This document shows positions 12,500-21,120 of a stretch of 64,000 nt of DNA, piece by piece. The notes under the pieces are model-generated. The model saw only the letters and a list, made by a program, of their open reading frames with translations, was not told where the DNA came from and ran no database searches. The stretch is from Candidatus Symbiopectobacterium endolongispinus (GTDB lineage Bacteria > Pseudomonadota > Gammaproteobacteria > Enterobacterales > Enterobacteriaceae), in assembly GCF_018777385.1 (NCBI RefSeq), contig NZ_JAFJYB010000001.1, forward strand, positions 558,001 through 622,000, given 5' to 3'. How positions within the stretch are numbered: position 1 is the stretch's first letter; each line of letters begins with the position of its first letter. The position numbers were made by a program, and so were the translations under genes.

Positions 12500-13324
12500 T
12501 CAGTGCCAGAAATCGTCAAATACAGTAACCGGAGGGCGGCGTTTGTGTTCGGTCTTTTTATACCAGTTTTCGATAATGGCGGCGCGATCGGCGTCGAGCG
12601 CTTTTCCTTCCAGATAGTCATCGATTTCGTTATAGGTGACGCCAAGGGCGGTTTCATCAGGTAACGAAGGGCGGTTCTCTTCCAGATCGGCCGTAGGGGC
12701 TTTGGTGTACAGGTGCTGCGGACAGCCGAGTACCTTCAACAGCGCTTTCCCTTGCCGTTTATTTAAACGAAAAATAGGATTGATATCCGTGCCACCGTCA
12801 CCGTATTTGGTAAAGAAACCCGTGACAGCTTCTGCGGCGTGGTCGGTGCCGACCACCAGACCCACGTTCATGCCCGCAATGCTGTATTGCGCCTTCATGC
12901 GCTCCCGTGCCTTTTCGTTGCCTTTGACAAAATCGGACAGCGTTACGCCGATGGCCGCCAGGGTGGCTTCACTCGCTTCGACGGCGGGCTTGATATTTAC
13001 TGTTAACACGCTGTCCGGTTGGATGAAGGAGATGGCATCCTTGCAATCGGCCTCATCCGCCTGAATGCCATACGGCAAGCGTACAGCGATAAACTGATAA
13101 CGCGTATCGCCAGTTTCGCTACGCAGCTCATTGATGGCAGTCTGGCACAGTTTGCCGGTCAGTGTAGAATCTTGCCCGCCGCTGATCCCCAGTACTAACG
13201 AACGGATGAAGGGATTGACCTTAAGATAGTTCTTTAAAAAATCAACGCTGATGCGAATTTCGGCATCGGGATCGACAGTAGGCTTAACACCCAGTGCCTG
13301 GATGATCTCTTGCTGCAATGACAT
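12500..13324 (-). CDS. nadE: NH3-dependent NAD+ synthetase
   Basis: Final step of NAD synthesis: amidation of nicotinic acid adenine dinucleotide with ammonia and ATP. It has 274 residues, against 275 in E. coli. The PP-loop ATP pyrophosphatase motif [14 protein letters not shown] lies at about 44-57, and [25 protein letters not shown] is the substrate-binding segment. The C-terminus holds the [13 protein letters not shown] tail typical of the enterobacterial enzyme. Divergent osmE lies upstream, as in E. coli. It is intact. Confidence 0.97.
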   Translation of the reverse strand: MSLQQEIIQALGVKPTVDPDAEIRISVDFLKNYLKVNPFIRSLVLGISGGQDSTLTGKLCQTAINELRSETGDTRYQFIAVRLPYGIQADEADCKDAISFIQPDSVLTVNIKPAVEASEATLAAIGVTLSDFVKGNEKARERMKAQYSIAGMNVGLVVGTDHAAEAVTGFFTKYGDGGTDINPIFRLNKRQGKALLKVLGCPQHLYTKAPTADLEENRPSLPDETALGVTYNEIDDYLEGKALDADRAAIIENWYKKTEHKRRPPVTVFDDFWH

Positions 13325-13540
13325 GATGGCCCCTTTCCTGAACCTGTTGATACTGCGAAATAATTAGCTTGATGGGTAGAGTGTAAAGCTAATCGTCGTG
13401 AAGAAAAAGGACAAGCAGTGCGCGCGTATATTTACTTTTATTGGCGCAGCAAGGCAATAAAATGTGAACGAATACCGATTTGAAAATTGCCGCGAGCCAT
13501 CTAGCCTTGCCAGTGACCCATTAATGAATTAGGTAATAAC

Positions 13541-13873
13541 ATGAAAAATAATCGACTACTGATATGTCTTGGTGCTGCGGGGGCTTTCCTTCTCTCTGGG
13601 TGTTCAGCCTATAATCGTGCAGAAAGTAGTTTTACCGAGCCGGTGGTTAAAGAGGTGAAGACCGGACAGACCAAACAGCAAGTGCTGCAAATTGCTGGCG
13701 CGCCTGCGTCAGAAGTACGGTTGAAAAACGCTCGAGGCACCTGCTTTAACTACTTGTTGAAAAACCGTGATGGCACGACGCAGAACTATTTTGTAAGTTT
13801 CAACGACCGTGGGCAAGTGTTGAACAAGGGCTTCCAAAGCTGCGAGGCCTATGACACCAATCCGCAACGGTAA
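13541..13873 (+). CDS. osmE: Osmotically inducible lipoprotein OsmE
   Basis: Outer-membrane lipoprotein of the SmpA/OmlA fold; 110 residues. The signal peptide ends in the lipobox LLSGC, so the mature protein begins at Cys21. The mature part (VKEVKTGQTKQQVLQIAGAP, followed by GTCFNYLLKNRDG) matches E. coli OsmE. The neighbour nadE is divergent, the same arrangement as in E. coli, where osmE responds to osmolarity. The function is not well defined. Confidence 0.9.
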   Translation: MKNNRLLICLGAAGAFLLSGCSAYNRAESSFTEPVVKEVKTGQTKQQVLQIAGAPASEVRLKNARGTCFNYLLKNRDGTTQNYFVSFNDRGQVLNKGFQSCEAYDTNPQR

Positions 13874-13887
13874 TAGTGTTGGACAAG

Positions 13888-13986
13888 TCACGCTATCCTC
13901 GGCGAAAGCCGGGGACCTCTGTGAGAATAAGCGCGTTTCTTCTGCATGAGATTCCAGCCTGTGCGGGAATGACGGTAGGCGTAGGA
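13888..13986. repeat. Degenerate copy of a palindromic intergenic repeat
   Basis: About 100 bases after osmE share their layout with the perfect palindrome at 41404-41491. One side reads GGCGAAAGCCGGGGACCTCTGTGAGA, shown as 13901-13926. The other side has GAGATTCCAGCCTGTGCGGG and then GGAATGACGGTAGGCGTA, which is almost the same as the tail of the second copy. Confidence 0.6.
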
Positions 13987-14005
13987 CAGTCTGTCAGCAA
14001 CGTCG

Positions 14006-14035
14006 AACCGGCAGGGTAGACCTGCCGGTTTTTTT
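14006..14035. terminator. Bidirectional terminator between osmE and tcyP
   Basis: AACCGGCAGG (14006-14015), loop GTAGA, CCTGCCGGTT (14021-14030), then five more T. It lies between two converging genes. Confidence 0.85.
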
Positions 14036-14060
14036 ATGACGCCATGTGTTTACCTGGGTA

Positions 14061-15461
14061 TCAGGTGTGGGACGCGTTTAACACGGACTCATTGTCGGCC
14101 GCAAAACGCGACTTGTCGGTTTGTCTCAGTAACTGGCTGGTCACCGTACCCGCAGTCATTGAACCGCTCACATTGAGCGCAGTGCGCCCCATATCAATCA
14201 ATGGCTCGATGGAGATCAGCAGCGCCACCAGCGTTACCGGCAATCCCATGGCGGGTAGAACGATCAATGCTGCGAAGGTGGCACCGCCGCCTACGCCCGC
14301 GACGCCGGCAGAGCTGATGGTCACGATGCCTACCAGCGTGGCAATCCACACCGGGTCCAGCGGGTTGATACCGACCGTGGGGGCAACCATCACAGCGAGC
14401 ATGGCAGGATAGAGCCCGGCACAGCCATTTTGTCCAATGGTGGTACCAAAGGACGCTGCAAAGCTGGCGATGGATTCCGGTACGCCGATGCGGCGTGTTT
14501 GAGCCTCTATGCTGAGTGGAATGGTGGCTGCGCTCGTACGACTGGTAAATGCAAAGCTCAGCACCGGGGCAATTTTGCGAAAGAATCGCAGTGGGTTGAT
14601 GCCCGTTGAGGCTAACAGCATCCCATGAACCACAAACATGATGCCAAGGCCAAGATAAGAGGCGACGACAAAGCTCCCCAGCTTGATGATATCCTGCAAA
14701 TTTGACGTTGCGACCATTTTGGTCATCAGCGCCAACACACCGTAGGGCGTCAGTTTCATCACCAGGCGAACCAACTTCATCACCCAGGATTGCAGCGTAT
14801 CGATCGCCGCCAAGACGCGTTCACCCTTGGCCGCATCATCGCGATGCAGTTGCAGCGCCGCAATACCGAGCAGAGCGGCGAAAATCACCGTACTGATAAT
14901 TGACGTGGGGTTGGCGCCAGTAAGCTCTGCGAACGGGTTTTTCGGGATAAAAGACAGAATCAGTTGCGGCACATTGAGATCGGAGACTTTGCCCGCGTAA
15001 TTACTCTCGATCGCGCTGAGACGCGCGGTTTCCTGTGCACCTTGCACCAGCCCTGAAGCGCTCAGGCCAAACAGCAGTGTAACCAGCCCGCCGATCAGCG
15101 CTGCGATCAGGGTGGTTAACAACAGGGTGCCCAGAGTCAATACACTGATTTTTCCTAATGATGATGCATTGTGCAGCTTGGCAATCGAATTCAGAATTGA
15201 AACGAAAACCAGTGGCATAACAATAATTTGTAACAGTTGAACGTAACCGTTACCCACGATGTTAAACCAGGCAACGGAAGCCTTGATGATAGTATTGTTG
15301 CCGCCATACACCAGGTGCAGCGCGAAGCCGAACAGCACGCCGATAACCAGACCGAGCAGAACCTTTTTCGCCTGGCTCCACGTCGGGTTACGGTTGGCAT
15401 AAGCGAGCAGGGCGATCAACGCCAAAAAAACGATAATATTTGCCAATAGCGCAACAGACAT
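14061..15461 (-). CDS. tcyP: L-cystine symporter TcyP
   Basis: Sodium/dicarboxylate-type (DAACS) inner-membrane transporter of 466 residues with eight helices and two re-entrant loops. Family marks include the serine-rich loop ([16 protein letters not shown]), the [17 protein letters not shown] loop and [19 protein letters not shown]. It matches E. coli YdjN/TcyP, a cystine and sulphocysteine importer. In E. coli it lies in the same neighbourhood as osmE and nadE. The reading frame is intact. Control by CysB would be expected from E. coli, but I did not find a clear site. Confidence 0.9.
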   Translation of the reverse strand: MSVALLANIIVFLALIALLAYANRNPTWSQAKKVLLGLVIGVLFGFALHLVYGGNNTIIKASVAWFNIVGNGYVQLLQIIVMPLVFVSILNSIAKLHNASSLGKISVLTLGTLLLTTLIAALIGGLVTLLFGLSASGLVQGAQETARLSAIESNYAGKVSDLNVPQLILSFIPKNPFAELTGANPTSIISTVIFAALLGIAALQLHRDDAAKGERVLAAIDTLQSWVMKLVRLVMKLTPYGVLALMTKMVATSNLQDIIKLGSFVVASYLGLGIMFVVHGMLLASTGINPLRFFRKIAPVLSFAFTSRTSAATIPLSIEAQTRRIGVPESIASFAASFGTTIGQNGCAGLYPAMLAVMVAPTVGINPLDPVWIATLVGIVTISSAGVAGVGGGATFAALIVLPAMGLPVTLVALLISIEPLIDMGRTALNVSGSMTAGTVTSQLLRQTDKSRFAADNESVLNASHT

Positions 15462-15583
15462 ACTGTCTCCTCCCTAAAAATGAAAACGGGCGCTAGGATA
15501 ACAGCTCCTTATGGCTTCCGTTATACCAATCCGGCGTATCTTTTACTCAAATCGCATAGCGTTCACGGTGGTAAGGAAAAGTA

Positions 15584-16159
15584 CTAGCGGAGCAACTGGC
15601 TGAATTGACTGCGGGCCGAGTCATACCAGAGACAGGCCTGCTCGTAGCCGTAACAAGCACCTGTGCGCGGTGTGTGGTACAGCGAAAAGCCAATCAGCGC
15701 CAGACACAGTACCCGTTCTAGCTGGTTGCCTTTCTGGCCGTTGATCAGCGGCAAACGAAAGCGCCAACGGCAGGGCCACAGCAAGGGTACTCCGGCTGAG
15801 GTTAACATGTCGGCCATGATGTGGCTGAGATAGCCAATCAGAATGGCGTGGTAGGCATCGGTCGGGATCGGCCAATCGGCAGGCAATTGCAGACGGATAA
15901 AACAGATGACGGCCACAATGGCCAGCAAACTGTGGGTGAAACCACGGTGCCAAAAGGCGCGGGCGACAGGCCCGGAGATCCAGCGTAACCGTTGCCCTAA
16001 CACGGATTTAGGGTGGTCGATGTCTGGCAGCAACGCCGTTAGCAGCGCCCCCGGAATGATATGCCACCAGTCTCCGTTCGCCAGCGCTGGTGTGAGTTCT
16101 GCATTTTTGGCAAAAATAGCGCAGGCGATGGAAAATAGCAGATGTCCTTCCGCAGTCAT
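15584..16159 (-). CDS. ydjM: Inner-membrane YdjM family protein, SOS gene in E. coli
   Basis: Membrane-bound metal-dependent hydrolase family (DUF457); 191 residues with about four helices. The conserved acid/His motifs LLPDIDHPKS, FWHRGFTHS and GYLSHIMADM are all present. E. coli ydjM is induced by DNA damage under LexA; the molecular role is unknown. The coding frame is intact. An ISL3 element has inserted 28 bases upstream of its ATG and split the SOS box, so expression must now depend on read-through from the transposase, which points the same way, or on a new promoter. Confidence 0.88.
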   Translation of the reverse strand: MTAEGHLLFSIACAIFAKNAELTPALANGDWWHIIPGALLTALLPDIDHPKSVLGQRLRWISGPVARAFWHRGFTHSLLAIVAVICFIRLQLPADWPIPTDAYHAILIGYLSHIMADMLTSAGVPLLWPCRWRFRLPLINGQKGNQLERVLCLALIGFSLYHTPRTGACYGYEQACLWYDSARSQFSQLLR

Positions 16160-16173
16160 GGGGTTTTTCAGTG

Positions 16174-16187
16174 AACTGTTATTTTAT
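16174..16187 (-). promoter_or_regulatory. Half of a LexA (SOS) box split by the IS, ydjM-proximal side
   Basis: Removing the IS and one target copy rejoins AACTGT-TATTTTAT-CCAGTA, a CTG-N10-CAG LexA box with 14 of 20 matches to the E. coli consensus. The AACTGT half plus one copy of the 8-bp duplication is here. Confidence 0.75.
16180..16187. repeat. Target site duplication, left copy
   Basis: TATTTTAT, identical to 17503-17510 on the other side of the element. Confidence 0.9.
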
Positions 16188-17502
16188 GGGTCTTCCCCTA
16201 TCATGGTGGGAGACTCATAACCCCATGTTTAACCTGCCGTAATGGGACATCACTGCCACCTTAAAGCGTTCTTTGTTCCGGTATCCTCTGGACTTGATCC
16301 GCAGCAGCCTTATCTTGCTGTTTAGTGACTCTGCATTACCGTTTGATACCCTGTGTTTCATGGCATTCAGGATCCCGTACAGTCGTTTACGTAACGTCCG
16401 GGCGGCGCTGCTTAGTAGCGGGACACCAACGTCTTTTGCCATCCCTATCCATTCCAGCCACAGACGCCTGCTGTGTTCGTCATACCGGCGGTTCCAGAGT
16501 TCCCGGGCCAGCGCCTTCATTGCCCAGCAACGGCTGGTATCAGGCAGAACCATCTGCGCTGCTTCCAGTCTTTCTGCTATTCGACCATGACGTTTATGGC
16601 GACCGTACAACCACAGATAACGGGAACGATGTGCACTTTTTCGTGCCGGTAACGGGATGGTTTTCATCTCCAACTGTCGTGTTTTATCTACGACGGCACA
16701 GAGCATTTTCGCTACATGGAAGTGGTCGAACGCGATCTTCTCCACCGCGTTAGGCAGATGGAGCCGCGCTGCGCTTATATAGGATAGATTCATGTCCATC
16801 GACAGGGTTTTAATGGATTCAATCTGGCGGTCACCCAGACTCCGGAGATAGCCAGCAAGACTTTCAACTCCGCGATCATCTTTGAGTTCCAATGCCTGTC
16901 CTTGGGTATCAGAGATAACGGTGACGTACTGATGCCCCTTTTTGAAAGCGACCTCATCAACACAGAGATGACGTGCGGCCTGAGGTGTTTTTCGACGGGC
17001 CAGTCCACGCTTAACCGCCCGTTGCATAATATTATCGACAGCATTCCAGCTCAGCCTCAGCTGTTTCCTGACGGCATCCACGGTGCTGATTTTCAGCCAT
17101 GAGATAACGAACGACTCGAACAACAGCGTATACCGGCTACCGGGGCCGGCCCATGGAACAGACAGCGTCTGGTAGCCATGCTCCGGGCACATAATACGGG
17201 GTACATCAGCTTCGACTATTGTCGCGAACTGACAGGTATCGAGATGGCGCCATTTACGATGTCGGTGATCGTGAATAGGACAAGATTTCCCGCAGGTTGG
17301 ACAGGTTAACTGAGTGTTTTTCGCAATCTCAACTGTAACGGTAACAGAACCGGCATTTTCATCGAGAGAAAGAGACTTTACCTGCCACGGAATAGACAGG
17401 TTGAGGATATGAGCGTAGAGAGACTTTTCGTCCATGGTGGTGACCTCTGGCGATTTAATACGCCATTATCATGCCTTCAGCCACCACAACAAGGGAAGAC
17501 CC
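16188..17502 (-). mobile_element. Complete ISL3-family insertion sequence
   Basis: 1315 bp. The terminal inverted repeats begin GGGTCTTCCC at both ends (left GGGTCTTCCCCTATCATGG, right end read inwards GGGTCTTCCCTTGTTGTGG). An exact 8-bp direct repeat, TATTTTAT, flanks it at 16180-16187 and 17503-17510; this is the target-duplication length of ISL3 elements. It carries one intact transposase gene. The perfect duplication and intact gene point to a recent insertion. Confidence 0.93.
16215..17435 (-). CDS. ISL3-family transposase
   Basis: Enzyme of 406 residues that moves the surrounding IS. It begins with an N-terminal zinc-finger domain with CPTCGKSCPIHDHRHRKWRH, then a helix-turn-helix region (SWNAVDNIMQRAVKRGLARR). 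The DDE catalytic core follows, with Asp in HLCVDEVAFKKGH, Asp in LSMDMNLSY and Glu in SNGNAESLNSKIR. AGAGG precedes the ATG at 17435. There is no frameshift or stop, so the element should be able to transpose. Confidence 0.93.
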   Translation of the reverse strand: MDEKSLYAHILNLSIPWQVKSLSLDENAGSVTVTVEIAKNTQLTCPTCGKSCPIHDHRHRKWRHLDTCQFATIVEADVPRIMCPEHGYQTLSVPWAGPGSRYTLLFESFVISWLKISTVDAVRKQLRLSWNAVDNIMQRAVKRGLARRKTPQAARHLCVDEVAFKKGHQYVTVISDTQGQALELKDDRGVESLAGYLRSLGDRQIESIKTLSMDMNLSYISAARLHLPNAVEKIAFDHFHVAKMLCAVVDKTRQLEMKTIPLPARKSAHRSRYLWLYGRHKRHGRIAERLEAAQMVLPDTSRCWAMKALARELWNRRYDEHSRRLWLEWIGMAKDVGVPLLSSAARTLRKRLYGILNAMKHRVSNGNAESLNSKIRLLRIKSRGYRNKERFKVAVMSHYGRLNMGL

Positions 17503-17516
17503 TATTTTATCCAGTA
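17503..17516 (-). promoter_or_regulatory. Distal half of the split ydjM SOS box with the stranded promoter
   Basis: Second copy of TATTTTAT followed by CCAGTA (17511-17516). On the minus strand this is TACTGG next to CTATACT, a plausible -10, so the original ydjM promoter is probably left on this side, over 1.3 kb from the gene. Confidence 0.65.
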
Positions 17517-17573
17517 TAGAGAAATATTCCCTGCTGCGGAAGTTGTGACGGCGTAACTATTTATGTCTTGCGG

Positions 17574-18530
17574 TTATTTCTTGCTGCTGGCACTGTCAAC
17601 AGGCAATGCGCTGAGCCAGGCATTAACCAATTGCGGCCAGACGGCGACCGGCAACCCCGTGGTGCCGCGAATGCCAAAACCGTGTTTTCCCTTTTCAAAC
17701 AGGTGCATTTCCACCGGAATATGCTTCGCCTTCAGTGCAGAAAACATCACCATGCTGTTTTCGACGGAGACTGACGGGTCATCGACGGCATGCACTAAAA
17801 AGGTCGGTAGCGTTTGCGCAGTAACATGATGGTCCGGCGAATAGCGCACAATACCCGCTTCGTCAGGGTGCTGACCCAGCAACTGTTTGCGCGAGCCGGT
17901 GTGGCCGATATCATCGCGCATGGAAATCACTGGATACATCAGAACCATAAAGTCAGGGTGCGCACTAAGACGGTCGATATCATCCTGCGCTGGCGTTACC
18001 GCACGGTCAAATTGGGTGCCCAGGCTGGCGGCCACGTGCCCGCCAGCAGAGAATCCCATCACACCGATGCGCTGTGGATTGAGCTTCCAGTTGGCTGCCT
18101 GTGCCCGCAACGTACGCAACGCGCGCTGTGCATCTGCCAGCGGCGCATCGGCCCCTTCTTTGTGGCTTTCTCCCGGCATACGGTAGGTCATCACGAATAA
18201 GGTATAACCCTGGGCGTTGAAATAGGGGGCCAGATCGCTGCCTTCTTTATCCAGCACCACGCGTTGGTAAGCGCCGCCTGGGGTGACCAAAATCCCCATG
18301 CCATTGGGTTTTTCTGGCGCATACACGGTAATTTCCGGGGCTCTTATTCCGGTGGCCACGCGATCGCGCATCGCCGGATCTTTACTGCGTTCAACCACCT
18401 CTGGTTTGGCCGATGACGTTGCCGCCCCCGGTGCTTCCCCCTGTAGCCAAACAGGAAACGTGGTGTTGGCAAAACTGATTCCAGACATTGACACTAATAA
18501 GGCTCCAGCAATAAGGGAACGCAAAATCAT
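17574..18530 (-). CDS. paeX: Pectin acetylesterase PaeX
   Basis: Removes acetyl groups from pectin oligomers so that pectate lyases can act; periplasmic or secreted. It has 318 residues, with a signal peptide of about 21 ending SFA before NTT. An alpha/beta-hydrolase fold follows: oxyanion segment TPGGAYQ, nucleophile elbow GFSAGG, catalytic Asp in VDDPSV and His in KGKHGFG. It is downstream of kdgM, the same place as in Dickeya dadantii, where paeX is the last gene of the pelW-togMNAB-kdgM-paeX cluster. The enzyme looks intact even though several upstream partners are broken. Confidence 0.88.
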   Translation of the reverse strand: MILRSLIAGALLVSMSGISFANTTFPVWLQGEAPGAATSSAKPEVVERSKDPAMRDRVATGIRAPEITVYAPEKPNGMGILVTPGGAYQRVVLDKEGSDLAPYFNAQGYTLFVMTYRMPGESHKEGADAPLADAQRALRTLRAQAANWKLNPQRIGVMGFSAGGHVAASLGTQFDRAVTPAQDDIDRLSAHPDFMVLMYPVISMRDDIGHTGSRKQLLGQHPDEAGIVRYSPDHHVTAQTLPTFLVHAVDDPSVSVENSMVMFSALKAKHIPVEMHLFEKGKHGFGIRGTTGLPVAVWPQLVNAWLSALPVDSASSKK

Positions 18531-18763
18531 AGTCTATTACTCGCAACAAAGTCATTAGGGAAGGGGTAAACTAGCATGGAGAGTTTGAGAGGAAAAAAGG
18601 GTATTCATCACATCGGAGAGAAAACGAACACCCTAAAAACCACAAAATATATATCAAGAAATAACGTTCATACACGAAGAGGGTAATTCAGACACAGAAT
18701 ACATAAACTAAAGCTAACTATCGTAATGCTAAAATTACTGCTGTACGGCTAACGGCAAAAACA

Positions 18764-18815
18764 TAAAAAGGGATATTCCGGAACGCTATCAAACTTTGTT
18801 AACCTGAATATCCCT
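18764..18815 (-). terminator. Hairpin after kdgM
   Basis: On the minus strand AGGGATATTC (18815-18806) pairs with GAATATCCCT (18778-18769) and is followed by TTTT. The 27-base loop is long for a terminator. The rest of the 322-base gap to paeX shows no gene. Confidence 0.5.
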
Positions 18816-18852
18816 GTACTGCTTTTGCTTAACTTTTAATCGTTAATCACGA

Positions 18853-19572
18853 TTAGAAGCTATATTGAACACCTACGCGGAAACGCGTTTGACGGTGATC
18901 GGTAGTGCCATCCTGCGCCACGTTACCGATAGCGGTATATGGCTTCCAGTTTTTATCCCATTTGTAGGACAGTTTTACGTCGTGCTCCAGTTTCCAAGTC
19001 TCTTTATCAAACTGGTAGTTTTGATACTGGTTGGATTTTTTATAATCCATTTCGTAATCAATTTGCCAATCTTTCAGGAAGCTGTAGCTCAGCACGCCTG
19101 TCAGGTTATAGCCGCTTTCACCGGTGTTTTTGGTTGTGCCGATGTTGCCACTGGTGCGTTTGTAGTATGGGCGATAACGGAAAGAGTAGGACAGATCATC
19201 AGTGATGTTGACTTTCGCACGCAGATACGGTTTGTATTCGTTAGCAGTAGAACTGCTTGCCATGGTAAAGCCAGGCTCCAAGGACCAGGTCTTGTTGAAT
19301 TTGTAAACATAGCTGGCAACAACTTCAGTGCCGTTACTCACTGGTTCGTGGTAAGGCTTATTAGATGTAGTCTTTTTAGAAGGCTCGCCATTTTTCCATT
19401 TGCCTTCCAAAGACAGACCAAAACCATTAGCAAAACGGTGAGACATTAACAGACGGTCTTTATGACCAGCATCTTTGGTATCTTGCATTTCATGACGATA
19501 GTCAATCGTAACAGCCATTGCGTTGACGCTAACGATCGAAGTCACGGCCAGAGCTAATAATTTTAATTTCAT
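18853..19572 (-). CDS. kdgM: Oligogalacturonate-specific porin KdgM
   Basis: Outer-membrane monomeric beta-barrel that lets pectin oligomers into the periplasm. It has 239 residues: signal peptide (MKLKLLALAVTSIVSVNAMA), then alternating aromatic beta strands ending in the C-terminal Phe of GVQYSF, the outer-membrane insertion signal. It matches the KdgM family. The start is the ATG at 19572, where the signal peptide begins; the longer upstream frame lacks support. KdgR is the expected repressor, and a KdgR-box candidate lies 160 bases upstream. The gene is intact, although the TogMNAB permease that receives its substrate is broken. Confidence 0.92.
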   Translation of the reverse strand: MKLKLLALAVTSIVSVNAMAVTIDYRHEMQDTKDAGHKDRLLMSHRFANGFGLSLEGKWKNGEPSKKTTSNKPYHEPVSNGTEVVASYVYKFNKTWSLEPGFTMASSSTANEYKPYLRAKVNITDDLSYSFRYRPYYKRTSGNIGTTKNTGESGYNLTGVLSYSFLKDWQIDYEMDYKKSNQYQNYQFDKETWKLEHDVKLSYKWDKNWKPYTAIGNVAQDGTTDHRQTRFRVGVQYSF

Positions 19573-19730
19573 TATTTCCCATCGAGTAATAACATTTATG
19601 CTAAAAGACGCATTTGTGCTTATTGGAACAAGTTCTATTTTATTTATTCTCAAATTCTATTTTGTGATCCGGATCGGCTTGAGTAACAAAAAGTAAAATA
19701 TAATTTCAAAATGTGAGCTTGATCGGCGTG

Positions 19731-19751
19731 GAAATAAACCGTGTTTCAATT
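19731..19751. promoter_or_regulatory. KdgR-box candidate upstream of kdgM
   Basis: GAAATAAACCGTGTTTCAATT keeps the KdgR spacing (AAA, five bases, TTTC) and the flanking AAT/ATT. It lies between the togB terminator and kdgM, the right place for KdgR repression of kdgM. Confidence 0.55.
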
Positions 19752-19756
19752 AAAAT

Positions 19757-19791
19757 GAAAAAATCCCCGCCATTCAGGATGACAGGGATTT
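19757..19791 (-). terminator. Terminator after togB
   Basis: On the minus strand AAATCCC (19791-19785) pairs with GGGATTT (19767-19761), followed by TTT. It lies 25 bases after the togB stop. Confidence 0.65.
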
Positions 19792-19815
19792 AATGTGTAT
19801 ATTACATAAACACTA

Positions 19816-21105
19816 TTACTTCATTGCATGTTTCAAAATACGTTCAGATTGACGCTGGAAGTATTTAGACGCCTCATCAACCGTTTTCTGGCCGTAGTCG
19901 ATAGACTGAATGGTATCACCAAACAGGGCTACGATTTGCGGGTCATCGAAGTACGGGGACACACCGATTTCGTGCGGTAATGTCAATGCCTGATTCAAGC
20001 CAGCGACCGCGTTGGAATCATCTTTGATAACGCCATCGCTACGCAGCTGTGCTACTGCTGCCTTGATCAACGGTACGCCACGTTCCAGACCCAGCGCTTG
20101 AACACCTTCTTTGCTGTTCAGCAGGAAGTTGATCAGCATTGCTGCTTTTTTCGGGTGTTTAGACGATTTACCGATAGAGAGCATCTGAGCCGGTTTGAAG
20201 AACAGACCTGCATCTTTAGCACCTGGCAGCATCGGGTAGTTACCCATGGTCAGCTTGGCAGGCGGTTGCAGGTTATCAGAGTACTTGGTAATGGTGGAGT
20301 TCCACATGTAAGTACCTGCCCATTCGCCTGTGATCCACGGCTTCATTTCATACATGTTGCTCTTGCCGAAAGAAGCGTAGTACTTCATGTCAGGCATAAC
20401 GTGGCTATCAACCAGTTTTTTGTACATGCCGAAGAAGTCAGCCCATTGCGCGTCGTTGTACGCGAATTTCTGGGTTTTCACGTCGATAGCAGGAATGCCG
20501 TACTTCTGTACCATGTAAGAGTTCAGCAGTGCCAGGGTATCCTGGTGCTCCAGAATAACCGGGAAGTACTGGTTGCCCAGTTTTTCTTTGAACACTTTAC
20601 CGGCGTTCAACAGCCCATCCCACGTTTTCGGGTATTCCAGGCCAGCTTTTGCCCAGGTATCAGTGTTGAAGTAGAACACAGGTGCAGTAACAGAGATCGG
20701 AATACCGTTAAGTTTGCCGTCAACGGTGGTGTTGTTCAGTTATTTTTGTTCGAACTGAGCCAGATCGATAACCACTTTCTGTTTGTTCAGATCGTAGAAA
20801 CCACCACCGTTTTTAGAGAAAATCGGCAGCCAGTTCCAGTTGGTCTGCATCACGTCAGGCTCGGTGTTACCGGCGATCTGTGTGGTCAAACGTGCCAGGT
20901 GGCCGTCCCAACCGGTGTATTCTGCTTTAACGGTGATGTTCTGGTTTGCCTTCTGGAAATCTTCAATCGCTTTCAGCGTCTGTTGGTGACGGCCATTGCC
21001 GCCCCACCAGGACATACGCAGTTCAACGTTATCCGCTGCGAAAGATTGATGCGCCAGCAATGCCAGAGATGAGGCTATCAACGTGTGTAGGATCGCTTTT
21101 TTCAT
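19816..21105 (-). pseudogene. togB: Oligogalacturonide-binding protein TogB, nonsense mutation
   Basis: Periplasmic solute-binding protein (family 1) of the TogMNAB importer; 429 codons with signal peptide MKKAILHTLIASSLALLAHQ. An in-frame TAA at 20740-20742 stops translation after about 121 residues (DLAQFEQK), and the same frame then continues as LNNTTVDGKLNGIPISV to the native end. Only the first quarter would be made. Re-initiation could give the C-terminal part, but without a signal peptide. It lies 15 bases downstream of togA, in operon order. No second lesion was found. Confidence 0.9.
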
Positions 21106-21120
21106 CGGTAACTACTCCTG

